16,887 nucleotides of DNA from Spirochaetaceae bacterium (GTDB lineage Bacteria; Spirochaetota; Spirochaetia; DSM-27196; SLST01), in contig SKVA01000032.1 in the NCBI GenBank assembly GCA_007129695.1, forward strand, positions 1 to 16,887, written 5' to 3'. The notes under the pieces are model-generated. The model was not told the origin of the DNA. It did not search any database and was given only the letters and a program-made list of their open reading frames with translations. This document shows positions 6,001 to 12,928 of this stretch, one piece after another. Made by a program: the position numbers and the translations under genes. Positions within the stretch are counted from its first letter, which is position 1. Every line of letters starts with the position of its first letter.

Positions 6001-7129
6001 TCAGATTTTCCGCCGTTTCGCTCACGCCCGCGTCCTGATCGCCGTCACCCCGTTGCTGTCGGGCTGCTACCTCATCCAGCAGGGAGCCGGCATCATCGCG
6101 TACCAGATAGAGGCCGAGCCGATCGCCCCGGTGCTCGAAAGCGGATCGTTTCGTGGGGGTGCTTCGGCCGACGCGCAGATGCTCGACTTTCTGCGTGAAG
6201 TAGAGCGCGTACGCCGCTTCGCCGCCGACGATCTGGGGCTCGACGTCGGGCGCAACTACAGCCGGATCGTGTTGACCGACCGGGACTACCTGGCGGCGGT
6301 TGTCAACGCCGTCGGCGAGCTTGACTTCACCCGCCACCAGTGGCGCTGGCCGTTTGCCGGGCGCTTCCCGTACAAGGGGTTCTTCGATCCGGCGGGTGCG
6401 CGCAGAGAGGCCGACCGTCTCCGTGAGCGCGGGTACGACGTCTGGGTCAGACCCGTCGACGCGTTCAGCACGCTCGGGATCACGAGCGATCCAGTTTTCA
6501 GCTTCATGGTCGATTACCCGCCGCACCGGATCGCAGAGTTGATCGTCCACGAGTCGGTTCACGCGACGATCTATCTCCGCAACCAGGGGCAGTTCAACGA
6601 AGAGCTCGCGACCTGGATCGGTATCGAAGGCGCGATCGCGTATCTGGAGCGGTACTACGGCCCGGCATCGGACGAGCTCGCCGCGTACGACGCGGCGCGC
6701 GCCGACGCCCGGACGTTTCGCGCAGACATGTTCGGTCTGCGCGACGCGCTCGAACCGATCTACCGGGCATTGCGCGAGTCACGAGTGTCCGCAGACGACG
6801 CACGGACGCAGAAGGCCGACGCGATCGCCGGCTTCCAGGAGTGGTTTGCCGCCGCCTACGACGAACGCTACCGCAGCGACGCGTTCCGTCGGATCGCGGA
6901 GATCCCGATCAACAACGCGTACCTCGATCTGGTCGCAACCTACGCCGCCGACCTGGATCTGTACGAGCGACTCGCGGTCGCTGCATCGCGGGACGGTGCG
7001 GCCCGCCGCGTCGAGCGGATTCGCGCGCTCGTCGATCTGGTGCTCGGCTTCGACCGGTCGCGGGCGACGCGCCGCGACTTCAGGCGCGATCCGAAGGCGT
7101 TCCTGCTCGACTGGCTCGAGCGTCAGTGA
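5990..7129 (+). CDS. Predicted zinc aminopeptidase lipoprotein (COG4324 / PF10023-like)
   Basis: A 379-residue protein with a lipoprotein signal (basic N-terminus, then LIAVTPLLSGC, Cys26) and then the family's typical start YLIQQGAGIIAYQ. The zinc-peptidase motif H-E-S-V-H is at residues 187-191 and a probable third ligand is E204 or E205 in FNEELATWIG. These fit the 'predicted aminopeptidase' family PF10023, whose activity is inferred from the HExxH motif rather than shown widely. It is probably anchored in the inner or outer membrane facing the periplasm. The start could also be GTG at 5984 (two extra residues); ATG is preferred for spacing from the -10 and for a conventional start. The stop codon region overlaps the convergent permease gene by 7 bases. 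Confidence 0.85.
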   Translation: MSRNQIFRRFAHARVLIAVTPLLSGCYLIQQGAGIIAYQIEAEPIAPVLESGSFRGGASADAQMLDFLREVERVRRFAADDLGLDVGRNYSRIVLTDRDYLAAVVNAVGELDFTRHQWRWPFAGRFPYKGFFDPAGARREADRLRERGYDVWVRPVDAFSTLGITSDPVFSFMVDYPPHRIAELIVHESVHATIYLRNQGQFNEELATWIGIEGAIAYLERYYGPASDELAAYDAARADARTFRADMFGLRDALEPIYRALRESRVSADDARTQKADAIAGFQEWFAAAYDERYRSDAFRRIAEIPINNAYLDLVATYAADLDLYERLAVAASRDGAARRVERIRALVDLVLGFDRSRATRRDFRRDPKAFLLDWLERQ

Positions 7130-7986
7130 ACGTGTAGATTGCCCAGCCGCCGGGTGCGCCGTTCCACCGCGTGGAAGACGATGACTCCCGCGACCGGAAA
7201 GAGCAGCGCCGAGGCGATCACGATCGCCATCTGGATAGTCGGATCGATGAGCGGTTCCACACCCAGCGTCCGCGAGCGCAGCAGGTCGATCACGTGCGTG
7301 ATCGGTATCCCGATCGATACCGCGAGGAGGAACCGCGGGAAGACCTGCGGCGGGTTCTGCGTGCCGGTGAGCCCGCTCACCAGAAAGCTCGACGTGTCGA
7401 CCAGCGTGTTCGCGTCCTTGAGCAGCAGCACGAGCGACGCGAAGCCGATGCCAAGGCCGTACATGATGAGCAGGAACGGAACGAACCAGATCAGATTCGC
7501 CACGATCGTCGCCGGTAGCGTGAACCCGTAGAGATAGCGATAGACCAGAAGCACGATCGCGACCTCCACGACCAGGCGCGCCATCGAAAAGAGCGACTCG
7601 CCGATGATGTACACCATCCGCGGAACCGGGCACGCCCAGATCGTTTCGAGCATCCCGATGTCCATCAGTCGCTTGAGCGCAAAGCCCAGGTTCCAGAAGA
7701 TCGTCATGATCACGTATCCGACGATGAGGCCGATCGGCAGGTACTCGAAGTAACTCGTCGTGCCCACCCACGCGTCCAGCCCGACCGACTCGCCCCCGGG
7801 CGCGAAGCTCACGATCAGGAAGTAGATCGGCAGGAACCAGATCACCGGGAGCACCAGGCTGAACATCAGGTTGACCGGGTAGCGGACGAACTCCAGAGCG
7901 TTCTTCACGAAGACCGCGCGCAGCGCACCGAGCGTCGCCGGGCCTCTGCCGATCTGGTTCGAAGTGAGGTCCATTTCGGGCGTCAT
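7123..7986 (-). CDS. ABC-2 type transporter permease (second subunit)
   Basis: A 287-residue integral membrane protein of the ABC-2 superfamily with about six hydrophobic segments: near residues 40-60, 85-105, 125-155, 160-190, 195-215 and 255-275. The conserved segment 'P-P-Q-V-F-P-R-F-L-L-A-V-S-I-G-I-P-I-T-H-V-I-D-L' before the last helix is typical of ABC-2 exporters, including DrrB and NodJ relatives. It starts at ATG 7986 with AGGAGAAGCTG as ribosome site, 9 bases after the stop of the first permease, so it is the last gene of the operon. It presumably forms a heterodimer with the first permease, driven by the ATPase. The cargo is unknown. Confidence 0.87.
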   Translation of the reverse strand: MTPEMDLTSNQIGRGPATLGALRAVFVKNALEFVRYPVNLMFSLVLPVIWFLPIYFLIVSFAPGGESVGLDAWVGTTSYFEYLPIGLIVGYVIMTIFWNLGFALKRLMDIGMLETIWACPVPRMVYIIGESLFSMARLVVEVAIVLLVYRYLYGFTLPATIVANLIWFVPFLLIMYGLGIGFASLVLLLKDANTLVDTSSFLVSGLTGTQNPPQVFPRFLLAVSIGIPITHVIDLLRSRTLGVEPLIDPTIQMAIVIASALLFPVAGVIVFHAVERRTRRLGNLHVH

Positions 7987-7995
7987 CAGCTTCTC

Positions 7996-8841
7996 CTAGT
8001 AGCCGGTCACGAGTCCGCTCGAGCGGACGCTGCGGCGCACGAGCTCAAACGCGAGCGCGCCGATCGCTGCGAGCACGATCCCCGACCCTATCAGGTAGAG
8101 AACCGATGCCGGGTGGTCTGCGACGGTGCCGCCGTGGATCACGATCGTTCGGACCAGATCGATGAAGTGGGTGAGCGGGATCGCCGCCCCGATCGACTGG
8201 AGGACCGGAGGCAGCACGGCGAGCGGGAACTGCAGCCCGCACAGGATCGAGAATACCGTGCGCAGGACCTGCACAAGTATCCCTGCCTCGCGGAAACGCA
8301 CGGTGAGCGCGGCGAAGCAGAGCAAGAAGCCGAGCAGGAACGGCACGACGGTGAGAATCGCAAGGATGACCTGCGCGATGCTGCCCGACATCTCGAGCCA
8401 CCCGATCGCGGCGTAGAACCCAATCGCAACGACCATCGGAACGAAGTTCAGCGCGAGCGATGCGATCGTCGCGCCGACAACGAGCGCGAGCTTGGAGACC
8501 GGCATCGACCAGTGCGTATCGAATGTGCCGCGAGTCCTGTCGGTCATCAGCGACAGGCCGCCCATCCACAGGTTGATGTTCACGAACATCCACACCAGGC
8601 TCCCGACGATCAGGAAGCTCGAGTAGTCGGCGGTGCCCGCGAGCGCGGTGAAGTTGTCGATCCCTTCGCCGTCGGGACCCGCCAGTCCCTGCCCAAGGAA
8701 GATCAGCGAAAAGGGGAAGATGATCGGCCAGATGAACGACGCGACAAACCAGCTCTTGTAGCGCGTGGTGATCCGGATGTCTCGCCACGCGACCGAAAAC
8801 ACCGGGTGGATCAGTCGTCTATACCAGGAGTGGCTCTGCAT
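7996..8841 (-). CDS. ABC-2 type transporter permease (first subunit)
   Basis: A 281-residue ABC-2 permease with an amphipathic N-terminus (VFSVAWRDIRITTRYKSWF) before the first helix, a pattern usual in this superfamily, and about six hydrophobic segments. The region PLAVLPPVLQSIGAAIPLTHFIDLVRTI before the last helix matches the sister permease downstream (same spacing and 'P-x-T-H-x-I-D-L'), suggesting the two arose by duplication. The ATG at 8841 overlaps the end of the ATPase gene by 23 bases, so translation is probably coupled. GAGAAAGG is a plausible ribosome site. Confidence 0.87.
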   Translation of the reverse strand: MQSHSWYRRLIHPVFSVAWRDIRITTRYKSWFVASFIWPIIFPFSLIFLGQGLAGPDGEGIDNFTALAGTADYSSFLIVGSLVWMFVNINLWMGGLSLMTDRTRGTFDTHWSMPVSKLALVVGATIASLALNFVPMVVAIGFYAAIGWLEMSGSIAQVILAILTVVPFLLGFLLCFAALTVRFREAGILVQVLRTVFSILCGLQFPLAVLPPVLQSIGAAIPLTHFIDLVRTIVIHGGTVADHPASVLYLIGSGIVLAAIGALAFELVRRSVRSSGLVTGY

Positions 8842-9829
8842 CGCCTTTCTCCACGCGCTCTCCGGTCATCTCGATGAACACATCCTCGAGCGACGGTTCC
8901 TCGACGCGGACCGTCGTGATCATCGCGCCGTACTCGTTCACCATCCCGGCGAGCTCCCCGACCGCGATTTCGCCGTTGCGGACCATGATCGTCACGAACG
9001 TCTGACCGTCGCGTTGCTCGGCGACCGCGTCGTTTCCCGGGAAGCGCCGGTCGAACGCCGCGCCGCACTCGTGCGGCCATGCATCGGTCTCCAGCCGGAT
9101 GATCTTCCGCGCGTCGATCGATCGCTTCAGCGCGGCCGGGGTATCCAGACAGACGATCCGACCGTTATGGATGATCGCAACGCGATCGGACAGCTCGTCG
9201 GCCTCGTACATGTAGTGGGTGGTAAGCAGTACCGTCTTGCCTTGATCCTTGATCGCACGGATCAACTCGCGAAGCGACCGCGCGGCATTCGGGTCAAGGC
9301 CGAGCGTCGGTTCGTCAAGGAGGATCAACGCCGGGTCGGGCAGAAGCGCCCGGCAGAGGACGACCTTCTGCCGCTGACCGGTCGACAGCTTCTCAACGAG
9401 CGCTCCCAGCTTGTCGGCGACGCCGAAGAACGACGTCAGTTCGTCGATGCGTCGATCGACGTACCCTCGATCCAGACCGTAGAGCGCGCCGAAGTACCTG
9501 AGATTCTCGCGTACCGTGAGCTTCCAGAACAGGGTTCGCTCGCCGGGCAACACCGCGGTCATCAACCGCCTGACCGTGTGTTCCTCCTTCACGATGTCGT
9601 GGCCCAGAACCCTCGCAGACCCTGCCGTCGGAATCAACAGCGTCGCGAGCATCTTGATACAGGTCGTCTTCCCCGCGCCGTTTGGCCCAAGCAGACTGAA
9701 GATTTCGCCCGCCGGGATCGAGAAGCTCACGCCGTCGACCGCGGTCACTGTCTCGCGGCTTCGTCGCCACGGTGGTCCGCTCCTGCTCGTGAACTCTTTG
9801 CGCAGACCGTCGACATCGAGTGCGATCAT
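8819..9829 (-). CDS. ABC transporter ATP-binding protein (DrrA/CcmA-like, ABC-2 exporter)
   Basis: A 336-residue nucleotide-binding subunit. Walker A is GPNGAGKTT (48-56), the signature is LSTGQ (148-152), Walker B is LILLDE (168-173), and the H-loop His is in LLTTHYMYEADEL. The usual Q-loop Gln is absent. The stretch reads PGERTLFWKLTVREN (about 95-109), as in an ABC-2 subgroup with 'ERS-F/Y-W-R-L-T'. The C-terminal ~80 residues form the DrrA-type accessory region ending EEPSLEDVFIEMTGE. The start at 9829 is chosen because GGAGG lies 4 bases upstream and the family begins M-I-x-L-x-V-x-x-L-x-K-x-F. An upstream in-frame ATG at 9913 would cross the promoter and is rejected. It is the first gene of a three-gene exporter operon. 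The substrate is unknown; drugs, lipids or glycans are all possible. Confidence 0.92.
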   Translation of the reverse strand: MIALDVDGLRKEFTSRSGPPWRRSRETVTAVDGVSFSIPAGEIFSLLGPNGAGKTTCIKMLATLLIPTAGSARVLGHDIVKEEHTVRRLMTAVLPGERTLFWKLTVRENLRYFGALYGLDRGYVDRRIDELTSFFGVADKLGALVEKLSTGQRQKVVLCRALLPDPALILLDEPTLGLDPNAARSLRELIRAIKDQGKTVLLTTHYMYEADELSDRVAIIHNGRIVCLDTPAALKRSIDARKIIRLETDAWPHECGAAFDRRFPGNDAVAEQRDGQTFVTIMVRNGEIAVGELAGMVNEYGAMITTVRVEEPSLEDVFIEMTGERVEKGDAEPLLV

Positions 9830-9846
9830 CTGTCCTCCGATCTCAA

Positions 9847-9873
9847 ATATTATGACACAAAGCGGCATAATAT
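9847..9873. promoter_or_regulatory. Inverted repeat ATATTATG-N11-CATAATAT, candidate operator of the ABC exporter operon
   Basis: Two perfect 8-base arms (9847-9854 and 9866-9873) flank an 11-base spacer. The dyad covers both the putative -10 and half of the -35 of the ABC operon promoter, as expected for a repressor or activator site. No regulator gene is adjacent, so the binding protein must be encoded elsewhere. Confidence 0.5.
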
Positions 9874-9876
9874 CAA
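9849..9876 (-). promoter_or_regulatory. Promoter of the ABC exporter operon
   Basis: On the minus strand TTGATA (9876-9871, 4 of 6 to TTGACA) is followed by a 16-base spacer and CATAAT (9854-9849, 5 of 6 to TATAAT). The predicted start near 9841 gives a leader of about 12 bases containing GGAGG. TAATAT (9852-9847, 18-base spacer) is an alternative -10. Confidence 0.55.
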
Positions 9877-9984
9877 TATCTGAGAGGAAAAAACTTGATA
9901 ATAATGAGGTCAATATTCCCTATCTCTACGATGAGACAATTCGGCGACGCCAACGATCCATTTCCTGAGTAATTCGATCAGAAG

Positions 9985-9993
9985 TGGTATAGT
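9985..9993 (+). promoter_or_regulatory. Extended -10 promoter, probably leaderless, of the Fn3_assoc-repeat lipoprotein gene
   Basis: TGGTATAGT: a TGn extension plus TATAGT (5 of 6), followed by CTGGAC and the ATG at 10000. The 6-base gap predicts transcription from the start codon. No Shine-Dalgarno site is present. Confidence 0.65.
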
Positions 9994-9999
9994 CTGGAC

Positions 10000-11382
10000 A
10001 TGGGTCGCCGAACTGCGTTGCCGTTATTCGTTGTGATCGTGGCCGTAGCTACCGTGCTCGCCGGGTGCCCACTTCCGTTCGAGTTCACTCCGGCCGACAC
10101 GGCCAGTGCCGTCGCTTCGACCAGCGATCCAGCGAACCCGCGCGTGACCGCGCCACCCACATTCGTCGTAGTGCAGACCAGTACCGGGGTGGCGATTGAC
10201 GCGTCTGGCTCATCGGTCGTATCGAATCGGAACGTTCGGGTTCAGCTCGAGTCTGATACCCGTGGCGCCATCGTCTACTACACGACCGACGGAAATCCTC
10301 CGCTTCCCGGGCAGGGTTCCACGCGTCGGTACAGCGACTCCGAACCGATCGAGCTGACGACGCACGGTGTCACGACGACGGTGCGGGCGATCGCGGTCGC
10401 ATCCAGCATGTACCCGAGCGTGATCACCACGCGTGACATCGCGGTCGTCTACGATCAGGTTGCTTCGCCCGTGTTCTCGCCTGTCCCGGGCAACTACGAC
10501 AGCGATCAGACTATCACGCTATCGACGGCGACTCCCGGCGCGACCATCTACTACAGGATCGTCGATGGTACCGGCGGTGCCGCCGCACCGGCGCCGGGCG
10601 CGATCGGTACTCTGGAGTACACCGGTCCGATAGTCGTCGCGGGGACCGGCACCGCGAAGAGCATCAGCGCGATCGCCGTGCGATCGGAGATGGTCGCGAG
10701 CGCCGTGTCGACCGGCGTCTACACCATCGGATACACGCAGGCGGGCGCGCCCGTGTTCTCTCCGCCAGGCGGGGTGTTCGCATCCGGTGGCCTTGTCGTT
10801 GAGATGAGTTCGGCGAGCGCCGGCGCGACTATCTGGTACACCCTGGATGGAAGCGATCCGGTGCCCGGCGGGTCGTCGTCGATAACGTCGGGCGGGTCGA
10901 TCACAGTGACCAACACCACGACGGTTCGCGCCGTTGCGACGGCTCCCGGGTTCACGCAGTCGCCGATAGCGACCGCCACGTACACGGCGACCGGCTTCGC
11001 GCTGCTGACTCGTGCGGACATCGTCGCGATAGACGCGCAGATGACCGGTACACCGATCGACAACAGCGATGGAAACCGGATACCGGTTGGTGCGGTAATC
11101 CTCTACGTCACGCGAGACGAGCGCTACGGGAAGCTTCTGGTGACCGTGAGCGACGGAAGCAACAACAACGGGCTCACGTTCGATCACGTAACGTACGCCG
11201 CCGACGGTTCGGTCCACGCGTCGGGATTGGGGACGACGGTTACCGGAACGTGGGGCTTCGACCTGGATCTGCAGGGTGCCGGGCAGGGAGATGGGGTGCA
11301 TGACTTCTGGCTCAGTAATGCGACCGCGACCGACCGGAGCTTCAACCCGCAGGTCACCGCACGGTTCTATCTGGTGCCGTAG
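10000..11382 (+). CDS. Lipoprotein with three chitobiase-type (Fn3_assoc / CHB_HEX_C) repeats
   Basis: A 460-residue surface or periplasmic lipoprotein with signal MGRRTALPLFVVIVAVATVLAGC (Cys23). Three beta-sandwich repeats follow at about residues 53-130, 133-233 and 240-328. Each has the pattern 'P-x-F-S-P-x-x-G-x-Y/F ... V-x-L-S-x-A-x-x-G-A-x-I-Y-Y-T-x-D-G-x-x-P' then 'T-x-V-R-A-I-A'. Clear cores are GAIVYYTTDGNPP, GATIYYRIVDGTG and GATIWYTLDGSDP. This is the module found C-terminal in chitobiases and beta-hexosaminidases, and in many spirochaete lipoproteins. Residues of about 330-460 form a further beta-rich domain with no family I recognise, possibly ligand-binding. It is followed 62 bases later by a GH20 hexosaminidase gene, which suggests a joint role in binding and degrading amino-sugar glycans; the link is inference. 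Confidence 0.8.
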   Translation: MGRRTALPLFVVIVAVATVLAGCPLPFEFTPADTASAVASTSDPANPRVTAPPTFVVVQTSTGVAIDASGSSVVSNRNVRVQLESDTRGAIVYYTTDGNPPLPGQGSTRRYSDSEPIELTTHGVTTTVRAIAVASSMYPSVITTRDIAVVYDQVASPVFSPVPGNYDSDQTITLSTATPGATIYYRIVDGTGGAAAPAPGAIGTLEYTGPIVVAGTGTAKSISAIAVRSEMVASAVSTGVYTIGYTQAGAPVFSPPGGVFASGGLVVEMSSASAGATIWYTLDGSDPVPGGSSSITSGGSITVTNTTTVRAVATAPGFTQSPIATATYTATGFALLTRADIVAIDAQMTGTPIDNSDGNRIPVGAVILYVTRDERYGKLLVTVSDGSNNNGLTFDHVTYAADGSVHASGLGTTVTGTWGFDLDLQGAGQGDGVHDFWLSNATATDRSFNPQVTARFYLVP

Positions 11383-11395
11383 CCGGCGGCGCCGT

Positions 11396-11410
11396 CCGCA
11401 CGCCGTGCGG
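11396..11410 (+). terminator. Short hairpin between the lipoprotein and GH20 genes
   Basis: CCGCAC-GCC-GTGCGG is a perfect 6-bp stem with a 3-base loop, 13 bases after the lipoprotein stop. It has only a weak T-run after it (TTGT) and abuts the -35 of the next promoter. It is a possible terminator and the call is weak. Confidence 0.3.
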
Positions 11411-11439
11411 TTGTCCAGCCGGCGGGTGTCTCGTATGAT
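11411..11439 (+). promoter_or_regulatory. Promoter of the GH20 gene, probably leaderless
   Basis: TTGTCC (11411-11416, 4 of 6), a 17-base spacer, TATGAT (11434-11439, 5 of 6), then GGCGC and the ATG at 11445. This is the best two-box promoter of the leaderless group in the window. The 5-base gap leaves no room for a Shine-Dalgarno site. Confidence 0.7.
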
Positions 11440-11444
11440 GGCGC

Positions 11445-12908
11445 ATGCACGCATCGATCCCGCTTCCCCGAAGGTCAACGCTATCAGAAACGGCGCGGTC
11501 TTTGCCGACACCGATTACGGTGCGCGGACCCGATTGGATCGCCGCGGTGGTCGCCGCGCTTCCCCGGCATCACCCGTTCCCGGCGGTTGAGGTTGCCGGC
11601 GACGGATCGGCGGTCATCACCGTGATCGCGCCCGACCGGGCGACGTCGCGCCCGCCGCGCGAGCTTCCCGATGCGTCGTACAGAATCGACACGAGCCCGG
11701 CCGATATCCGCATCACCTGTACCGAGCCGGCCGGTCTGGTCGCGGCGCTGCGCACGGTTGGGTGTCTCACGGTCGACGGATCTCTCGCGTGTGGAACGAT
11801 CGAGGACACACCGGCGTTTCGGTACCGGGGCGTCCACCTCGACGTATGCCGACACTTCTTCACCGCAGATTTCGTCAAGCGCTATATCGACGTGATCGCG
11901 GCGCTCGGGTTCAACGTCTTCCACTGGCACCTGACCGAAGACCAGGGATGGCGGATTCCGATCGACTCCTGGCCACAGCTCATCGCGACCGGATCGCATC
12001 GCACCGAAGCCGACGGTTCGCGCTACGGCGGGGCGTACTCACGGGCAGAGATCGCGGATGTAGTCGCGCACGCAGGGTCGCTTGGGGTGTTGGTCATCCC
12101 TGAGATCGAACTGCCCGGTCACGCGCAGGCGGCGATCGCGTCGTACCGGCGGCTCGGGTGTCGTGGAGAACCCGTTCCTGTCTGGAACGAGTGGGGTATC
12201 AGCAAGGAGGTCTTCTGCGCGGGTAACGACGACGTGTTCGGCTTCCTGGCCGACGTGTTCGATGTCGTGACCGACCTCTTCCCGTCGCGCTACATCCACA
12301 TCGGCGGTGACGAGTGCCCGCGCGACCGCTGGATGGAGTGCCCGCGATGCCGACAACGGATGCAGGACCAAGCGCTGGCGGACGCAGACCAGCTCCAGAG
12401 CTACTTCGTGCGCCGCGCCGCGCGGATGTTGGAGGGTTTGGGCCGAACCGCCATCGGGTGGGATGAGATTCTGGAGGGCGGGCTACCCGAAGGAACGGTG
12501 GTGATGTCGTGGCGTGGGACCGACGGAGGCCGCGCGGCCGCCTCCGCGGGTAACGACGCGATCATGACGCCGCTCTCGCCGTGCTACTTCAACATGATGC
12601 ACATCGCGCACGATCCGGACGATGTCGCGGTTTCGACCGAAGACGTTTTTGCGTTCGATCCGGCCGCGGGACTCGATCCGCGGAGCGCCGGCCGTGTGCT
12701 CGGGGGTCAGGCGTGCCTGTGGACCGAGGGGATCGAGACCGAGGAGAAGGCGCAGCGCATGCTGATGCCGCGGCTGCTCGCGATGTCGGAGGCGCTGTGG
12801 AGCGCCGATCCGGCGCGGGACTTCACGGAGTTCAGCGCGCGCGCGCGTTCGTGGCTACGTCGCTTCGAGGAGAGCGGGTGGTCTGTGACCCCATTGGATC
12901 GCGCCTGA
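11445..12908 (+). CDS. Beta-N-acetylhexosaminidase, glycoside hydrolase family 20
   Basis: A 487-residue GH20 enzyme that removes terminal beta-linked GlcNAc or GalNAc by substrate-assisted catalysis. Family landmarks in order: RGVHLDVCRHFF (R128, substrate-binding Arg), HWHLTEDQGWR (H160-W161-H162), IPEIELPGHA, HIGGDE with the catalytic Asp-Glu pair D289-E290, WDEILEGG, MSWRG, and LGGQACLWTE. The first ~120 residues form the usual small alpha/beta domain of bacterial GH20. There is no signal peptide from the chosen ATG and no better upstream start, so it should be cytoplasmic and act on imported short oligosaccharides. The ATG at 11445 sits 5 bases after a -10 box. It is convergent with the UroD-like gene, 20 bases away. 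Confidence 0.95.
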   Translation: MHASIPLPRRSTLSETARSLPTPITVRGPDWIAAVVAALPRHHPFPAVEVAGDGSAVITVIAPDRATSRPPRELPDASYRIDTSPADIRITCTEPAGLVAALRTVGCLTVDGSLACGTIEDTPAFRYRGVHLDVCRHFFTADFVKRYIDVIAALGFNVFHWHLTEDQGWRIPIDSWPQLIATGSHRTEADGSRYGGAYSRAEIADVVAHAGSLGVLVIPEIELPGHAQAAIASYRRLGCRGEPVPVWNEWGISKEVFCAGNDDVFGFLADVFDVVTDLFPSRYIHIGGDECPRDRWMECPRCRQRMQDQALADADQLQSYFVRRAARMLEGLGRTAIGWDEILEGGLPEGTVVMSWRGTDGGRAAASAGNDAIMTPLSPCYFNMMHIAHDPDDVAVSTEDVFAFDPAAGLDPRSAGRVLGGQACLWTEGIETEEKAQRMLMPRLLAMSEALWSADPARDFTEFSARARSWLRRFEESGWSVTPLDRA

Positions 12909-12928
12909 TCTGGTCCCGGCGTGATCGA

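Larger units (their letters stand above)
9840..9987. other. AT-rich intergenic island between divergent genes
   Basis: About 150 bases with clearly lower GC (near 40% by eye) than the genes around it. It contains the exporter promoter and dyad at one end and the upstream part of the lipoprotein promoter at the other. A short frame (ATG 9852 to stop 9968, 38 residues, start MTQSGIISISERKK) is open through it, but it has no ribosome site and its ATG lies inside the dyad. I do not call it a gene. No RNA gene or mobile-element end is recognised. Confidence 0.5.

Noticed and set aside
5945..6562. Long minus-strand open frame extending the unknown lipoprotein upstream through the peptidase gene
   Set aside because: The lipoprotein signal peptide with GGAGG and a TATAAT promoter fixes the start at TTG 5944; the extension is antisense to a well-supported gene.
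6779..7771. Long minus-strand frame covering parts of the peptidase and permease genes
   Set aside because: Its translation is low-complexity Arg/Asp/Pro-rich, as expected for an out-of-frame reading of GC-rich genes, and shows no domain.
9830..9913. N-terminal extension of the ABC ATPase to the ATG at 9913
   Set aside because: The extension would be translated from AT-rich promoter sequence, while the ATG at 9829 has GGAGG and matches the family's usual N-terminus.
9852..9968. 38-codon frame as a real gene
   Set aside because: Its ATG is inside the inverted repeat, there is no Shine-Dalgarno site or well-placed -10 box, and its codon use differs from all neighbours. Reported only as an observation.
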